From assembly GCA_963784805.1 (NCBI GenBank), contig CAWASR010000001.1, forward strand, positions 53,952 through 117,951: 64,000 bases of DNA, given 5' to 3'. The translations under genes and the position numbers were made by a program. This document shows positions 44,064 to 52,607 of the stretch, piece by piece (within the stretch, counting starts at the first letter, position 1; each line of letters starts with the position of its first letter). The DNA is from Roseiarcus sp963784805. Its GTDB lineage: Bacteria > Pseudomonadota > Alphaproteobacteria > Rhizobiales > Beijerinckiaceae. The notes below the pieces were generated by a model. That model was not told where the DNA came from. It did no database searches and worked only from the letters and a program-made list of their open reading frames with translations.

Positions 44064-45863
44064 GTGGCTGAGGAGAACGAAATAAGGGCGCAGGCCGAAA
44101 ACTGGCTCGCCGCGCTTGATTCTGCTCTGACGGCGCGAGACGTCGACAGCGCAACGGCCCTCTTCGGCGACGAGTGCTTCTGGCGGGACCTCATTGCGTT
44201 CACTTGGAACGTCAAGACGCTCGAAGGGCGAGACGAAATCGCCGACATGCTGCGCGCCAATCTTCGTGCAATTGCTCCCTCGGCCTGGCGCATCGAAGGC
44301 GACCCCGTGCCCGCCAATGGCGTCGTCGAAACCTGGCTTCGTTTCGAGACTAAGGTCGGGCGCGGGCGCGGCATAGTGCGCCTGAAAGGCGGTCGCGCCT
44401 GGACCCTGCTCACGACGTTGGAGGAGCTCAAGGGCTTCGAAGAACGAAAGGCCGAGAAGCGACCAAAGGGGACAGCGCACGGCGTCTATCGGCGGGACAA
44501 GACCTGGCTGGAATTGAAGCAAGCGGAAGAAGCGGCGCTCGGCATGACGAAGCAACCGTATTGCGTAATCATCGGCGGCGGCCAGGGAGGCATCGCGCTC
44601 GGGGCGCGCCTGAAGCAGCTCGACGTTCCCACGATCATCGTCGAGAAGAACGCGCGGCCGGGCGATTCCTGGCGCAACCGCTATCGCTCGCTCGTGCTGC
44701 ACGATCCGGTTTGGTATGACCACCTGCCCTACATACCATTTCCCGAGAACTGGCCGGTCTTCACGCCGAAGGACAAGATCGGCGACTGGCTGGAGATGTA
44801 CGCCAAGGTGATGGAGCTCAACTATTGGGGATCGGCCGAATGCATTCGCGCCGCCTACGACGATAGCACTCAGGAGTGGACCGTAGAAGTGCGGCGCGAA
44901 GGCAAGTCGGTCACGCTGAAGCCGAAACAGCTTGTCTTCGCTACCGGGGCCTACGGTCCGCCGAATGAAATCTCGCTTCCCGGCATCGACGAATTCGAAG
45001 GCGAGCACTATCACTCTAGCCGATACGCGACGGCTGAACCGTACGAAGGCAAGTCTTGCATCGTCGTGGGCGCCAACAGCTCAGCGCATGACATCGCGGC
45101 GGACCTTTGGGAATACGGCGCCAAGGTGACAATGCTGCAGCGCTCGCCAACGACGGTCGTGCGATCAGAGACTCTGATGGAGCTCGCTTTCAAGCCGCTC
45201 TATTCGGAAGATGCGGTGAAGGCCGGGATCACGACGGACAAGGCCGACCTCCTGTTCGCCGCAACGCCCTTTCGCATCATGCCGCGCGGCGAGATCCCGC
45301 TCTATCAGGAGATTCGCAGGCGCGATGCGGCTTTCTATGAGGGGCTATGTAAATCCGGCTTTCGCATCGACTTCGGGGAGGACGAGTTGGGCCTGATGAT
45401 GAAGGCGATGCGCACCGGCTCCGGATATTACATCGATGTCGGAGCGTCGCGGCTCGTCGCCGATGGCGACATCGCGGTGCGGAGCGGGGTCGAAATTCGT
45501 CGCGTCAAAGCGCGGTCGGTAGAGTTGACCGACGGCGCCGAGCTCCCTGCCGATCTCATCGTGATGGCGACTGGGTTTCAATCGATGAACCGGGCTGTCG
45601 CGCCGATCATGTCGGAGGAAGTCGCGGACATAGTCGGCAAATGCTGGGGTCTCGGCTCGGGTGTCGCCAACGACCCCGGCCCGTGGGAAGGCGAGCCGCG
45701 CAACATGTGGAAGCCGACGCAGCAGCCGGGCCTGTGGTTTCATGGAGGCAACCTGCACCTCTCGCGACACTATTCGCTGTTTCTGGCGCTGCAGCTTAAA
45801 GCGCGCATGGAGGGACTTCCGACGCCTGTCTACGGGTTGCAGGCGGTCCACCATAAGAGTTAA
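44064..45863 (+). CDS. Flavin-containing monooxygenase fused to an NTF2-like domain
   Basis: Of 599 residues, the first 140 or so form an NTF2/SnoaL-like domain (WLAALDSALTARDVDSATAL FGDECFWRDLIAF). The rest is an FMO/YUCCA-type flavoprotein: FAD loop YCVIIGGGQGGIALGARLKQ near residue 165, RYRSLVLHDPVWYDHLPYIP, the NADPH loop IVVGANSSAHDIAADLWEYG, and the ATG motif VMATGFQSMN. Such enzymes use NADPH and O2 to oxygenate N, S or carbonyl carbon (Baeyer-Villiger). A strong AAGGAGG precedes GTG 44064. Position between RpiR and amidase suggests oxidative attack on the imported compound. Confidence 0.9.
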   Translation: MAEENEIRAQAENWLAALDSALTARDVDSATALFGDECFWRDLIAFTWNVKTLEGRDEIADMLRANLRAIAPSAWRIEGDPVPANGVVETWLRFETKVGRGRGIVRLKGGRAWTLLTTLEELKGFEERKAEKRPKGTAHGVYRRDKTWLELKQAEEAALGMTKQPYCVIIGGGQGGIALGARLKQLDVPTIIVEKNARPGDSWRNRYRSLVLHDPVWYDHLPYIPFPENWPVFTPKDKIGDWLEMYAKVMELNYWGSAECIRAAYDDSTQEWTVEVRREGKSVTLKPKQLVFATGAYGPPNEISLPGIDEFEGEHYHSSRYATAEPYEGKSCIVVGANSSAHDIAADLWEYGAKVTMLQRSPTTVVRSETLMELAFKPLYSEDAVKAGITTDKADLLFAATPFRIMPRGEIPLYQEIRRRDAAFYEGLCKSGFRIDFGEDELGLMMKAMRTGSGYYIDVGASRLVADGDIAVRSGVEIRRVKARSVELTDGAELPADLIVMATGFQSMNRAVAPIMSEEVADIVGKCWGLGSGVANDPGPWEGEPRNMWKPTQQPGLWFHGGNLHLSRHYSLFLALQLKARMEGLPTPVYGLQAVHHKS

Positions 45864-45910
45864 ACCAGAAACAATACCGCGCGGCGCGCGGAAATACGAC
45901 GGGAGAAGTC

Positions 45911-47404
45911 ATGTCGGTCGACGAATTCGCCTATATGAGCGCGGCGGAAATCGCTGAGCGCGTCCGTCGGCGCAATATCTCTCCGGTCGAAATCGTCGAG
46001 GCCTGCATCGCGCGCATCGAAAGTCGCAATCCAAGCCTCAACGCCTTCGTCTTCGAGGGATTTGACGATGCGCGTCGCGAAGCGAAAGCGGCCGAGCAGG
46101 CCATAATGTCCGGTTCAGTGACCGGCCCACTGCATGGCGTTCCCTCGGCAATCAAGGACCTCTTCGACTTCAAGCCAGGCTGGCCCTACACCTTCGGCGG
46201 CATTAGGGCGATGAAGGGTTGCGTCGCGCACTGGCATTGCGTCTTCGCCGAGCGGGTCGAGAGGGCAGGCGCGATCCTTCTCGGCAAGACCAATAGTCCG
46301 ACCATGGGACTTCGCGGAACCTGCGACAATTATTTGTTCGGCCCATCGCGCAATCCCTTCGACGTGAGAAAGAATACCGGCGGTTCATCGGGAGGCAGCG
46401 CCGCCGCCGTTGCTGACGGCCTCGTTCCCTTTGCAGAGGGAACCGACGCCGGCGGATCGATCCGTATCCCGGCGGCTTGGTGCAACGTCGTTGGATTTAA
46501 GGCGTCCTTCGGCAGAGTTCCCGTCGTCATGAGGCCGAACGCATTCGCCGGTGATACGCCCTTCGTGTTCGAGGGACCGATCGCGCGCACGGTTGAGGAC
46601 GCCGCGCTCGTGCTCAACGCGCTTGCCGGTTATGACGCGCGCGATCCGTTTTCAATAGAGACCAACGAAGATTTTGTCGCCGCGACTCGGCGCTCGATAA
46701 AGGGCTGGAAGATTGCCTACAGCGCCGATCTTGACGTCTTCCCCGTCGATCCGGCGATCCGCAAGGTCGTTGATAACGCGGTGCGATCATTCGCCGAGGC
46801 GGGCGCGACCGTGGAGGAGGTCAGGCTCGGCCTCAAGCGGAGCCAAAGCGAGCTCAGCGACGCGTGGACGCGGCTAATGGTGCCGCTCAATCTTGGCGCA
46901 TTGGAGGGAATGAAGGCCTTCGGCCTCGATCTCTTGGGGCAGCATCGCAATGACTTCCCGCCCGACTATCTGCAGCGGGTAGACGACGGCCGTGGCATGT
47001 CGGCGATGGATCTGGCTAGCGACCAGGCTATCCGCAGCGAAGTCTATGACGCGATTCAAGGCGTTCTTGCGACCCACGAACTCCTCGTCTCTCCCACACT
47101 TGCGACGATGCCGGTCGACAATGCGACAAACGGGGAAACCAAAGGGCCGACCGAGGTCAATGGCGTCCAGGTAGACCCGCTAATCGGCTGGTGCCTGACC
47201 TATCTGACTAATTTCAGCGGCCACCCCTCCGCCTCTGTCCCCGCTGGGCTCAGCGGCGGGCTTCCGGTCGGGATGCAGCTCATCGGCCGACGCTACGCCG
47301 ACGGTGATGTGCTCGCGGCGGCTGCGAGCGTGGAGCGTCTGCGCCCGTGGAGCGACGCCTATCGCATCTGCGCCGAACGGCGGCTGGCCGATCGCTCGGC
47401 TTGA
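45911..47404 (+). CDS. Amidase (amidase signature family)
   Basis: This 497-aa amidase has a complete Ser-cisSer-Lys triad: Lys82 in SAIKDLFDF, the cis-Ser in NTGGSSGGSAAAVADG (residues 159-160), and nucleophile Ser183 in EGTDAGGSIRIPAAWCNVVG. The C-terminal region FSGHPSASVPAGLSGGLPVG MQLIG is typical. It hydrolyses a carboxamide or cyclic amide to acid and ammonia or amine; specificity cannot be read. It lies 47 bp after the monooxygenase gene and closes the plus-strand arm. Confidence 0.93.
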   Translation: MSVDEFAYMSAAEIAERVRRRNISPVEIVEACIARIESRNPSLNAFVFEGFDDARREAKAAEQAIMSGSVTGPLHGVPSAIKDLFDFKPGWPYTFGGIRAMKGCVAHWHCVFAERVERAGAILLGKTNSPTMGLRGTCDNYLFGPSRNPFDVRKNTGGSSGGSAAAVADGLVPFAEGTDAGGSIRIPAAWCNVVGFKASFGRVPVVMRPNAFAGDTPFVFEGPIARTVEDAALVLNALAGYDARDPFSIETNEDFVAATRRSIKGWKIAYSADLDVFPVDPAIRKVVDNAVRSFAEAGATVEEVRLGLKRSQSELSDAWTRLMVPLNLGALEGMKAFGLDLLGQHRNDFPPDYLQRVDDGRGMSAMDLASDQAIRSEVYDAIQGVLATHELLVSPTLATMPVDNATNGETKGPTEVNGVQVDPLIGWCLTYLTNFSGHPSASVPAGLSGGLPVGMQLIGRRYADGDVLAAAASVERLRPWSDAYRICAERRLADRSA

Positions 47405-48126
47405 GGTCAGTCGGGACCGAGCCGTGTGCCCTGGGTTCGTTCACGGACCGCGCGACCTGACCAGCCAAGTCGGCGACCAATATCTCTTGGGCTCGATTGC
47501 AGCGGTTGTTCTCGACGGGACCCGGGTCCTCGGCGGGTCGGGCGCCCGCGCCGGCACGATTCTAAGCAGGGATTCGCGGCTTGGCCAACGGAAGCACCCT
47601 ACGCTTCGTATTCAGCGCGTCGACGGCCTTGTTGGATCGTCTGGTCGAGCGCGTCGGTATCGGCAAAGGTCTGATGCGCGAGATGATGCGCCTTGAGGTC
47701 GTGCCAGACGACCTCGATGTCGTTCAATTCGGGCGCATACTTGGGCAGCCGCTCGACGGTAAGCCAGTGCGCCCGGGCGGCAAGCGCCGCCAGGGAGAAC
47801 GGCTTCGTCGCAATATGCCCCGCTCTCGTGCAACGTCCTCGCTCGCGCCAACCGGCCGCCTGCCCCCGCGCTCTAAATTTTGTCGGGGTCGGCCGCGTCG
47901 GATCCTTCGCCTTGATCTATCCCTGCGGCGAGCAGTCGACTACATTCCGCTCGGAAAACGGAGGGCGGTCGAAGACTCGTTTCAAATTCACCTGAAACGT
48001 CATGGCTTAGGGTGCGGATCGAGCGATTGACCCTCGCAACCCTCGTCGAGGGCGGAGTGATTTTGTCGACCGGGGAACGACAAAAGGATTGCGAGGTGGC
48101 GAGAATTGTCTCTCCGTGACGGATCA
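47405..48126. other. Gene-poor gap holding an IS fragment
   Basis: Apart from the transposase remnant at 47599-47836 I recognise nothing here. Stretches at 47430-47590 and 47840-48060 have only short frames with no family resemblance. A short GAGG lies before the weak TTG/ATG starts of the glycosyltransferase gene. Confidence 0.4.
47599..47836 (-). pseudogene. C-terminal fragment of another IS630-family transposase
   Basis: Reading right to left, one frame gives GHIATKPFSLAALAARAHWL, TVERLPKYAPELNDIEVVWH and DLKAHHLAHQTFADTDALDQ to a stop at 47599. YAPELNDIEVVWHDLKA is the final catalytic Glu block (N-x-x-E) of IS630/Tc1-mariner transposases. No 5' part is present. It differs from both the complete IS and the fragment at 33827. 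Confidence 0.75.
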
Positions 48127-49194
48127 ATGGCCGCCAGCGAAGCCTATGGGACCGAAGACAAGGACCGCGTTATCGTGTCGATCGTCGGCTTTCGCAACGC
48201 GGACGACGTCGTCACTTGCATTCGCGCGCTTTCGCGCTCAACGCACGCCAATTACGTCGTTTCCGTCTGCGAGAACGGCGGCGCCTTGGCTTTCGATGCG
48301 CTCGTCGAGAAAGTCGGCGCCATCGCGCCGCCTTCGGGGGACCGGCTGCCCCCGGTTGACGAGCGGATCGCGCGAACTTGGTGCGGCCGCCTCAGCGCGG
48401 GAAATCAACCGGTCTGGCTCTTCGAAGCAAAGGCGAACATCGGTTTTGCGGGCGGCGTCAACGTTACCCTCCGTCAGATTGACGCCGATCCGCATTGGTC
48501 GGCGGTCTGGCTTCTCAATCCGGATACCGAGCCGGACGCGCGCGCGCTGTCCGCGCTTGTCTCTCGCGCCCATGCGACTGGGGCCGCAATCGTCGGCGGT
48601 CGACTGGTGCTCCATGACACGGGCCGAATTCAGCTTTATGGCGGCCGCTGGCGGCCAACGTTGGCTCGGGGTTTCAATATCGGGCTGAATGAGCCCGGGG
48701 ACGCGCAGGTGGATACCGCAGAGATCGAGCGAACTATGACATACGTTTCGGGCGCTGCGCTTTATGCGACTCGCGATTTCATAAAAGAAGTCGGACTCAT
48801 GGACGAAAGATATTTTCTCTACTGCGAGGACGTCGACTGGTGCTTGAAAATTAGTCCATCACGACTGCGCTACGCCGATGATAGCACTGTCTTGCATAAA
48901 CACGGGACGACCATAGGGTCCCATCGGGACCTCTCGCAGCGATCAGAGACATCTATATACCTTGGAGAGAGAAACAAATTACTTATGTCAAAACGGTTTT
49001 ACGGAAGAAAGTATAAGCTCATAGTGATTGTCACTCTGGGATCGATTCTCCAATACCTGATCCACGGCGCCTGGTCGAACGCGGCTATCGCCCTGCGCGG
49101 TTGGCTGGCGGGCGTTCGCGGAGAAACCGGACCTCCGCCATTTCTGAAAGAAGGCGCGAACGGAGAGCCGGGCGCAATCCGATATACCATCTGA
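48127..49194 (+). CDS. Glycosyltransferase family 2 (rhamnosyltransferase-like)
   Basis: This protein of about 355 aa has a GT-A fold: VIVSIVGFRNADDVVTCIRA, FEAKANIGFAGGVNVTLRQI, WLLNPDTEPD (the metal-binding D-x-D equivalent), VSGAALYATRDFIKEVGLMD and FLYCEDVDWCLKI. GxxDExxFxYxEDxDW is typical of GT2 enzymes that add sugars in cell-surface polysaccharides. The C-terminal part may associate with the membrane (LIVIVTLGSILQYLIHGAW). TTG 48106 is an alternative start. The region from 48780 to 49060 is AT-richer than its surroundings. It lies alone, bounded by an IS fragment and a complete IS, so it may have been brought in. Confidence 0.8.
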   Translation: MAASEAYGTEDKDRVIVSIVGFRNADDVVTCIRALSRSTHANYVVSVCENGGALAFDALVEKVGAIAPPSGDRLPPVDERIARTWCGRLSAGNQPVWLFEAKANIGFAGGVNVTLRQIDADPHWSAVWLLNPDTEPDARALSALVSRAHATGAAIVGGRLVLHDTGRIQLYGGRWRPTLARGFNIGLNEPGDAQVDTAEIERTMTYVSGAALYATRDFIKEVGLMDERYFLYCEDVDWCLKISPSRLRYADDSTVLHKHGTTIGSHRDLSQRSETSIYLGERNKLLMSKRFYGRKYKLIVIVTLGSILQYLIHGAWSNAAIALRGWLAGVRGETGPPPFLKEGANGEPGAIRYTI

Positions 49195-49253
49195 ACTCCG
49201 TGCTCGCGTCGCGCTAGTACAGCTCGCTGGAAGAACGAACCCCATTTGTGGGG

Positions 49254-50452
49254 TCATGCGGCGAGCGGTTTTCCGGTCATGGTCCACTTGAAGGGCTTGG
49301 CGAGGGCGCGATTGAAATAGGCGATGAAGGCTTCGATGCGCGCCTTCAGGTGTTGTTTGGAAGTGAAGCTGGCGCGGCGCAGGAGTTTGCGTGCGAGGAT
49401 GGAGAACCAGATCTCGATCTGGTTGAGCCAGGAGGCGTGTTTTGGCGTGAAGTGAAAGCTGATCCTGTGGCTTTGGTCGCGCAGAAAAGCTTCACGCGTG
49501 GCCATCGAAGCCAGCACGCCGGACTTGCCCTTCTCGCCGAGGTCGTCCTCGATATTGCACAAGCGGGCGACCAGACGCACCAGGCTTTCCGAAACATGCG
49601 TGTTGAGATTGTCGGCGATCACGCGCCACTTCGTGGTCGGCGCGCCGGCGGCGAACAGGGTGTCCAGGAAGTTGGCGTAGTCCTGCTCGGCGCGGGTCTC
49701 GCCGACGCTGGCGGTCGCCTGGCCGGCGGCCACATCGAAAGCCGCAATCACCGTCTGCGTGCCGTGGCGAATGTATTCGAACTCCCGCCGGGCGACCTTG
49801 CCCGGCTGGATCGGCAAGTCGGGGGCGGCGCGCTCCAACGCCTGCGCGCCGGTCATTTCGTCGACCGACACCGTGCGAATGTCCTGCTGCGCCGCCGCGG
49901 GCGCCTCATGATAGAGCGTGCAAACCTCGGCGCATTTGTTCTCGAACTCAGGGTCCGGCCTGGGCGTGAGCCAGCCGCGCATGCGATGCGGTTTGAGGTC
50001 GGCCTCTTTTTTGAAAAGCGCCCGACCGAGCCGTGCGAGATGCTGTCGACGATGCCGCGCCTGACCGCCTCGCCGGCCAGTTCGCTCTGGCTCCAGTGAC
50101 TGAGCGGCAACGCGCTCTTCTGCGGGGGTTCGCAGGTCAGCGCCACGATTGCGCAGACCTGCTCGGGCGCGAACGCCGCCGGCGCCCCCGGTCGCGGTTC
50201 ATCCGTCAGCCGCGCCGCAGCCGCGGCCTCCGCCCGGCTGGACAGCCAGCGGCTGCGCCAACGGCGCACTGTCTTTGGCCAAACGCCAAGCTGACGGGCG
50301 ATCGCGCGCACCTCGGTCCCCGCCGCCGACCGCAGGATCATCTCGGCCCGTTCCGCCAGCTTGCGCGGCGTCTTGTGCGCCCGGGCAAGACCTCGCAGGT
50401 CCGCCTCTTCCCCAGGCGTCAGCGTGATCGGGGCGGCGGACAGGCGCGGCAT
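49254..50452 (-). CDS. IS630-family transposase made by probable -1 programmed frameshift
   Basis: Frame one (start 50452) encodes the HTH region: TPGEEADLRGLARAHKTPRK, EVRAIARQLGVWPKTVRRWR and ISHGSVGRFSKK. At A_AAA_AAG (complement of 50012-50006) a shift of -1 joins it to the second frame: EADLKPHRMRGWLTPRPDPE, SVDEMTGAQALERAAPDLPI (first catalytic Asp), WRVIADNLNTHVSESLVRLV (second Asp), HFTPKHASWLNQIEIWFSIL (Glu), to 49254. The fused sequence GRFSKKEADLKPH fits the family exactly across the joint. Without a shift, frame one runs on to 49853 as an unrelated tail. The full product would be about 400 aa. A fixed indel mutation is the alternative. Confidence 0.8.
50006..50012 (-). promoter_or_regulatory. 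Slippery heptamer A_AAA_AAG
   Basis: In the transposase frame the codons are TCA AAA AAG AGG, so the heptamer has exactly the X_XXY_YYZ phase required for tandem -1 slippage; A_AAA_AAG is the efficient bacterial site known from dnaX and several IS families. A small stem CGCAT/ATGCG lies about 16 nt downstream. The shift frame is the one that encodes the DDE domain. Confidence 0.65.
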
Positions 50453-50633
50453 TGCAAAGGCTCCGGCGAATCAGGGCAAAACATCAAACCCGCCGCGCCA
50501 CTACGCCCATCCCCTGACTCGCAAAAATCTACGCCGCAGCGCGCCTCCCGCGCAAATTGCGCCAGGTGTGGCGCAATGGACTCACCGCCAGCTCCACCTC
50601 GAACGGAGTCGCCACTTCCTGCGAGCGGTACTA

Positions 50634-50921
50634 GCAACTTGACGACCGCCTCGATGCGCGAGAGTTCACCGGCCGCCGGCTTGGCGACCGCCAGAAACTG
50701 CAGACCGGTCAGGCGGGCGGCGCGATGGCCGTCCTCGATAGTCGCGTCCTTTCCCAGGCGACCGACTTCAAAGCTGCCGTCGGGACGCTTCGGCCCTGAC
50801 CGGAGAGAAACAGCAGGTTGCCCGCCCAGCGATACGGAACGTAGTTGGCCATTGGGATCGGTACGGTGGGCAGCGTCACGCCTATCCCGGCGAGCCTCTG
50901 TTCTGGAGTTGGCTTGCTCAT
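50634..50921 (-). pseudogene. RidA/YjgF-like gene, frameshifted and cut by the IS
   Basis: From ATG 50921 the first frame reads MSKPTPEQRLAGIGVTLPTV and YVPYRWAGNLLFLSGQG. Near 50795 the family sequence changes frame (one base missing) to PKRPDGSFEVGRLGKDATIE and GLQFLAVAKPAAGELSRIEA VVKLL, then the IS begins at TA 50632. The last 40 or so residues of a RidA protein, with the conserved Arg-Glu end, are gone. RidA proteins hydrolyse reactive enamine/imine intermediates and are common in amide and amine catabolic operons. It lies 36 bp after the amidohydrolase gene on the same strand. Confidence 0.8.
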
Positions 50922-50957
50922 GGATCCGGATCCTCAAGGAAAGTCTTCGGCGAGGCC

Positions 50958-52085
50958 TCATTCATTCCATGACTGGCCGTTCAGCACAACGCCGCGGGGA
51001 GACAGGCGCCATTCGCCGGTCATGCGCTCGCCGACCACGTCGACATAGTCGAAAGCGCCGCGTTCGAGTTCAAGGACCGACGCGTCGCCGGCGCTGCCGG
51101 GTCGCAGGCTGCCGAGATCGCCGCGCCGTACCGCCTTGGCTGGCGTCGCCGACGCGGCGCGCACTACGTCGTCAAGCTTCATCCCGAGGCAGAGAAACTT
51201 CGACATCGTTGTGAGAAGATCGAAAGCCGGCCCGTTGATGCACAAGGCGTGTACGTCGCTCGAGATGCAATCCGGCGCGAATCCATTGGCCAGCATCGCC
51301 CGCGCGGTCTTGAACGAGAAGGAGCCCATGCCGTGGCCGATGTCGAAAAGGATACCTCGCTTGCGCGCCTCGACCACCGCGTTTCGGACACCTCCGTCGG
51401 CCGTCGACGGGTTGTTCGGGAACGGGCGGAAGCAATGAGTGAGGATGTCTCCTGCCCTGAGCCGCGCTAGAACGTCCTCGAGCGTCGGTGGCGGATGGTC
51501 GATGTGGACCATCATCGGAAGACCCAATTCCTCCGCCGTCTGCCGAGCGATATCGAGCGGGATGACGCCAGAGAATTGCGAAGCATAGAGGCCTACGCGA
51601 ACCTTGATCCCGACGATCGTGTCGCGGTTGGCGCTAGCGACCTCTACCGCCTCGGACGGCGCCATCAAGCGGAGATCGCCGCTTTCGCCGACCATGACCC
51701 GTTGGGCGAACCCATAAATGCCCGCGAAAGACACGTTGAGAAAGGCGAGGATTTTTACAGGTGACGAGGGTCGGATCACATGCTCCAGGAAACCAGGGTA
51801 GTTACCCGGCCCCGCGCTGCCCGCGTCGACCAACGTCGTGCACCCGCCGCGAGCGAGGCGAAGAGCATCGACGCCAAGGGAGGTTCCGCCCCAATAGACG
51901 TGCGTATGCAGGTCGATAAGGCCCGGGGTCACGATCAGGCCTCTGACGTCCCTGATCTCGGCGGCAGAAAGCCCCTCGCCGACCTCAGCGATGCGGCCGT
52001 CCTTGAAGCCGACGTCCGTAACGGCGTCAATCCCCTGCGAGGGATCGATAACTCGCCCTCCGCGAAGAACCAGATCATACGTCAT
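50958..52085 (-). CDS. Amidohydrolase/deacetylase family metallohydrolase
   Basis: This 375-aa amidohydrolase-superfamily enzyme has YDLVLRGGRVIDPSQGIDAV, metal motif LIDLHTHVYWGGTS (HxH), a Lys candidate in IVGIKVRVGLYASQ (carboxylated Lys), MVHIDHPPPTLEDV, DILTHCFRPFPNN (His) and CISSDVHALCING (catalytic Asp). The set indicates a binuclear site as in dihydroorotase/D-aminoacylase-like EF_0837 family members. It would open a cyclic amide or deacylate an amino compound. A paralogous N-terminal fragment is at 35109. With the RidA remnant it probably belongs to the same catabolic locus as the IS-bounded operon. Confidence 0.88.
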   Translation of the reverse strand: MTYDLVLRGGRVIDPSQGIDAVTDVGFKDGRIAEVGEGLSAAEIRDVRGLIVTPGLIDLHTHVYWGGTSLGVDALRLARGGCTTLVDAGSAGPGNYPGFLEHVIRPSSPVKILAFLNVSFAGIYGFAQRVMVGESGDLRLMAPSEAVEVASANRDTIVGIKVRVGLYASQFSGVIPLDIARQTAEELGLPMMVHIDHPPPTLEDVLARLRAGDILTHCFRPFPNNPSTADGGVRNAVVEARKRGILFDIGHGMGSFSFKTARAMLANGFAPDCISSDVHALCINGPAFDLLTTMSKFLCLGMKLDDVVRAASATPAKAVRRGDLGSLRPGSAGDASVLELERGAFDYVDVVGERMTGEWRLSPRGVVLNGQSWNE

Positions 52086-52299
52086 GGCGTTTCCACTTCA
52101 TCGTCCGATCTCCTGCTATCTTGGGCTGCAAGCGATGAGCGCATCCGAGTAGGGACAGAGGATTTGACATGTGACCGTCGGCTCGCGCAAGGCGAGCGGT
52201 GTCGCCTGATAGGTGGATCAAATCCGCTCCCGCCTTGAAAGGAGAGCGGCAAAAACTCTGGGGTGACGGGGAATAGAAAACCTTAACCAAGACCGTTTC

Positions 52300-52440
52300 A
52301 TGAAAATCATCGACATCAGGGAGGCGGCGATGAAATGGACGGTGACGATCGAAGGACCCGACGAATTTGGCGAGATCCAGCGGACGCAAGTGCAGATCAA
52401 AAAGGATCCTATGCGGGCGGACGGCGGCCCGACTTGGTAG
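52300..52440 (+). pseudogene. Short N-terminal transposase-like fragment (ISKra4 type)
   Basis: The frame reads MKIIDIREAAMKWTVTIEGP followed by DEFGEIQRTQVQIKKD and a stop. MKWTVTIEGPDEFGE..RTQV.I.K resembles the start of ISKra4-family transposases. The resemblance ends after about 27 residues, where unrelated sequence begins. Evidence is pattern memory only. The 214 bp before it (52086-52299) hold nothing I can name. Confidence 0.4.
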
Positions 52441-52463
52441 GCTGAGCTTCCACACCAGCATGG

Positions 52464-52607
52464 ATGCAACCGATCCAGTCTGTCACCTCCGCGACCGCTG
52501 TCGCGACCACCGCCCGCGCGAATGATATTAGTTTGTTCGCCTCGCTCGAATTGAGCAAATCGAAATGGGTTGTGACGATCAACAGTCCGGGCAGCGAGAA
52601 GTTTCCC
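52464..52607 (+). pseudogene. N-terminal fragment of an IS110-type transposase
   Basis: The frame reads MQPIQSVTSATAVATTARAN and DISLFASLELSKSKWVVTIN SPGSEKF, the usual start of IS110-family transposases (FASLELSKS.WVVT...PG.EK.S). At about 52605 it gives way to an IS256-type sequence in another frame, so one element was cut at the junction with the other. Confidence 0.6.

Larger units (their letters stand above)
49217..50631 (-). mobile_element. Complete IS630-family insertion sequence (1415 bp)
   Basis: The ends are imperfect inverted repeats: GTACAGCTCGCTGGAAG on the left and, inverted from the right, GTACCGCTCGCAGGAAG. They are flanked by TA on both sides (49215-49216 and 50632-50633), the target duplication of this family. 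It contains one transposase split over two frames. The right end lies inside a RidA-like gene; the left flank is the 3' side of the glycosyltransferase gene, not the rest of ridA, so a deletion or rearrangement followed insertion. A truncated near-identical copy in opposite orientation is at 34382-35106. Confidence 0.88.

Noticed and set aside
34382..50631. A classical composite transposon able to move as a unit
   Set aside because: The left copy lacks its outer end, so the two outermost IS termini needed for movement of the whole segment are not both present. I keep only the inversion/rearrangement interpretation.
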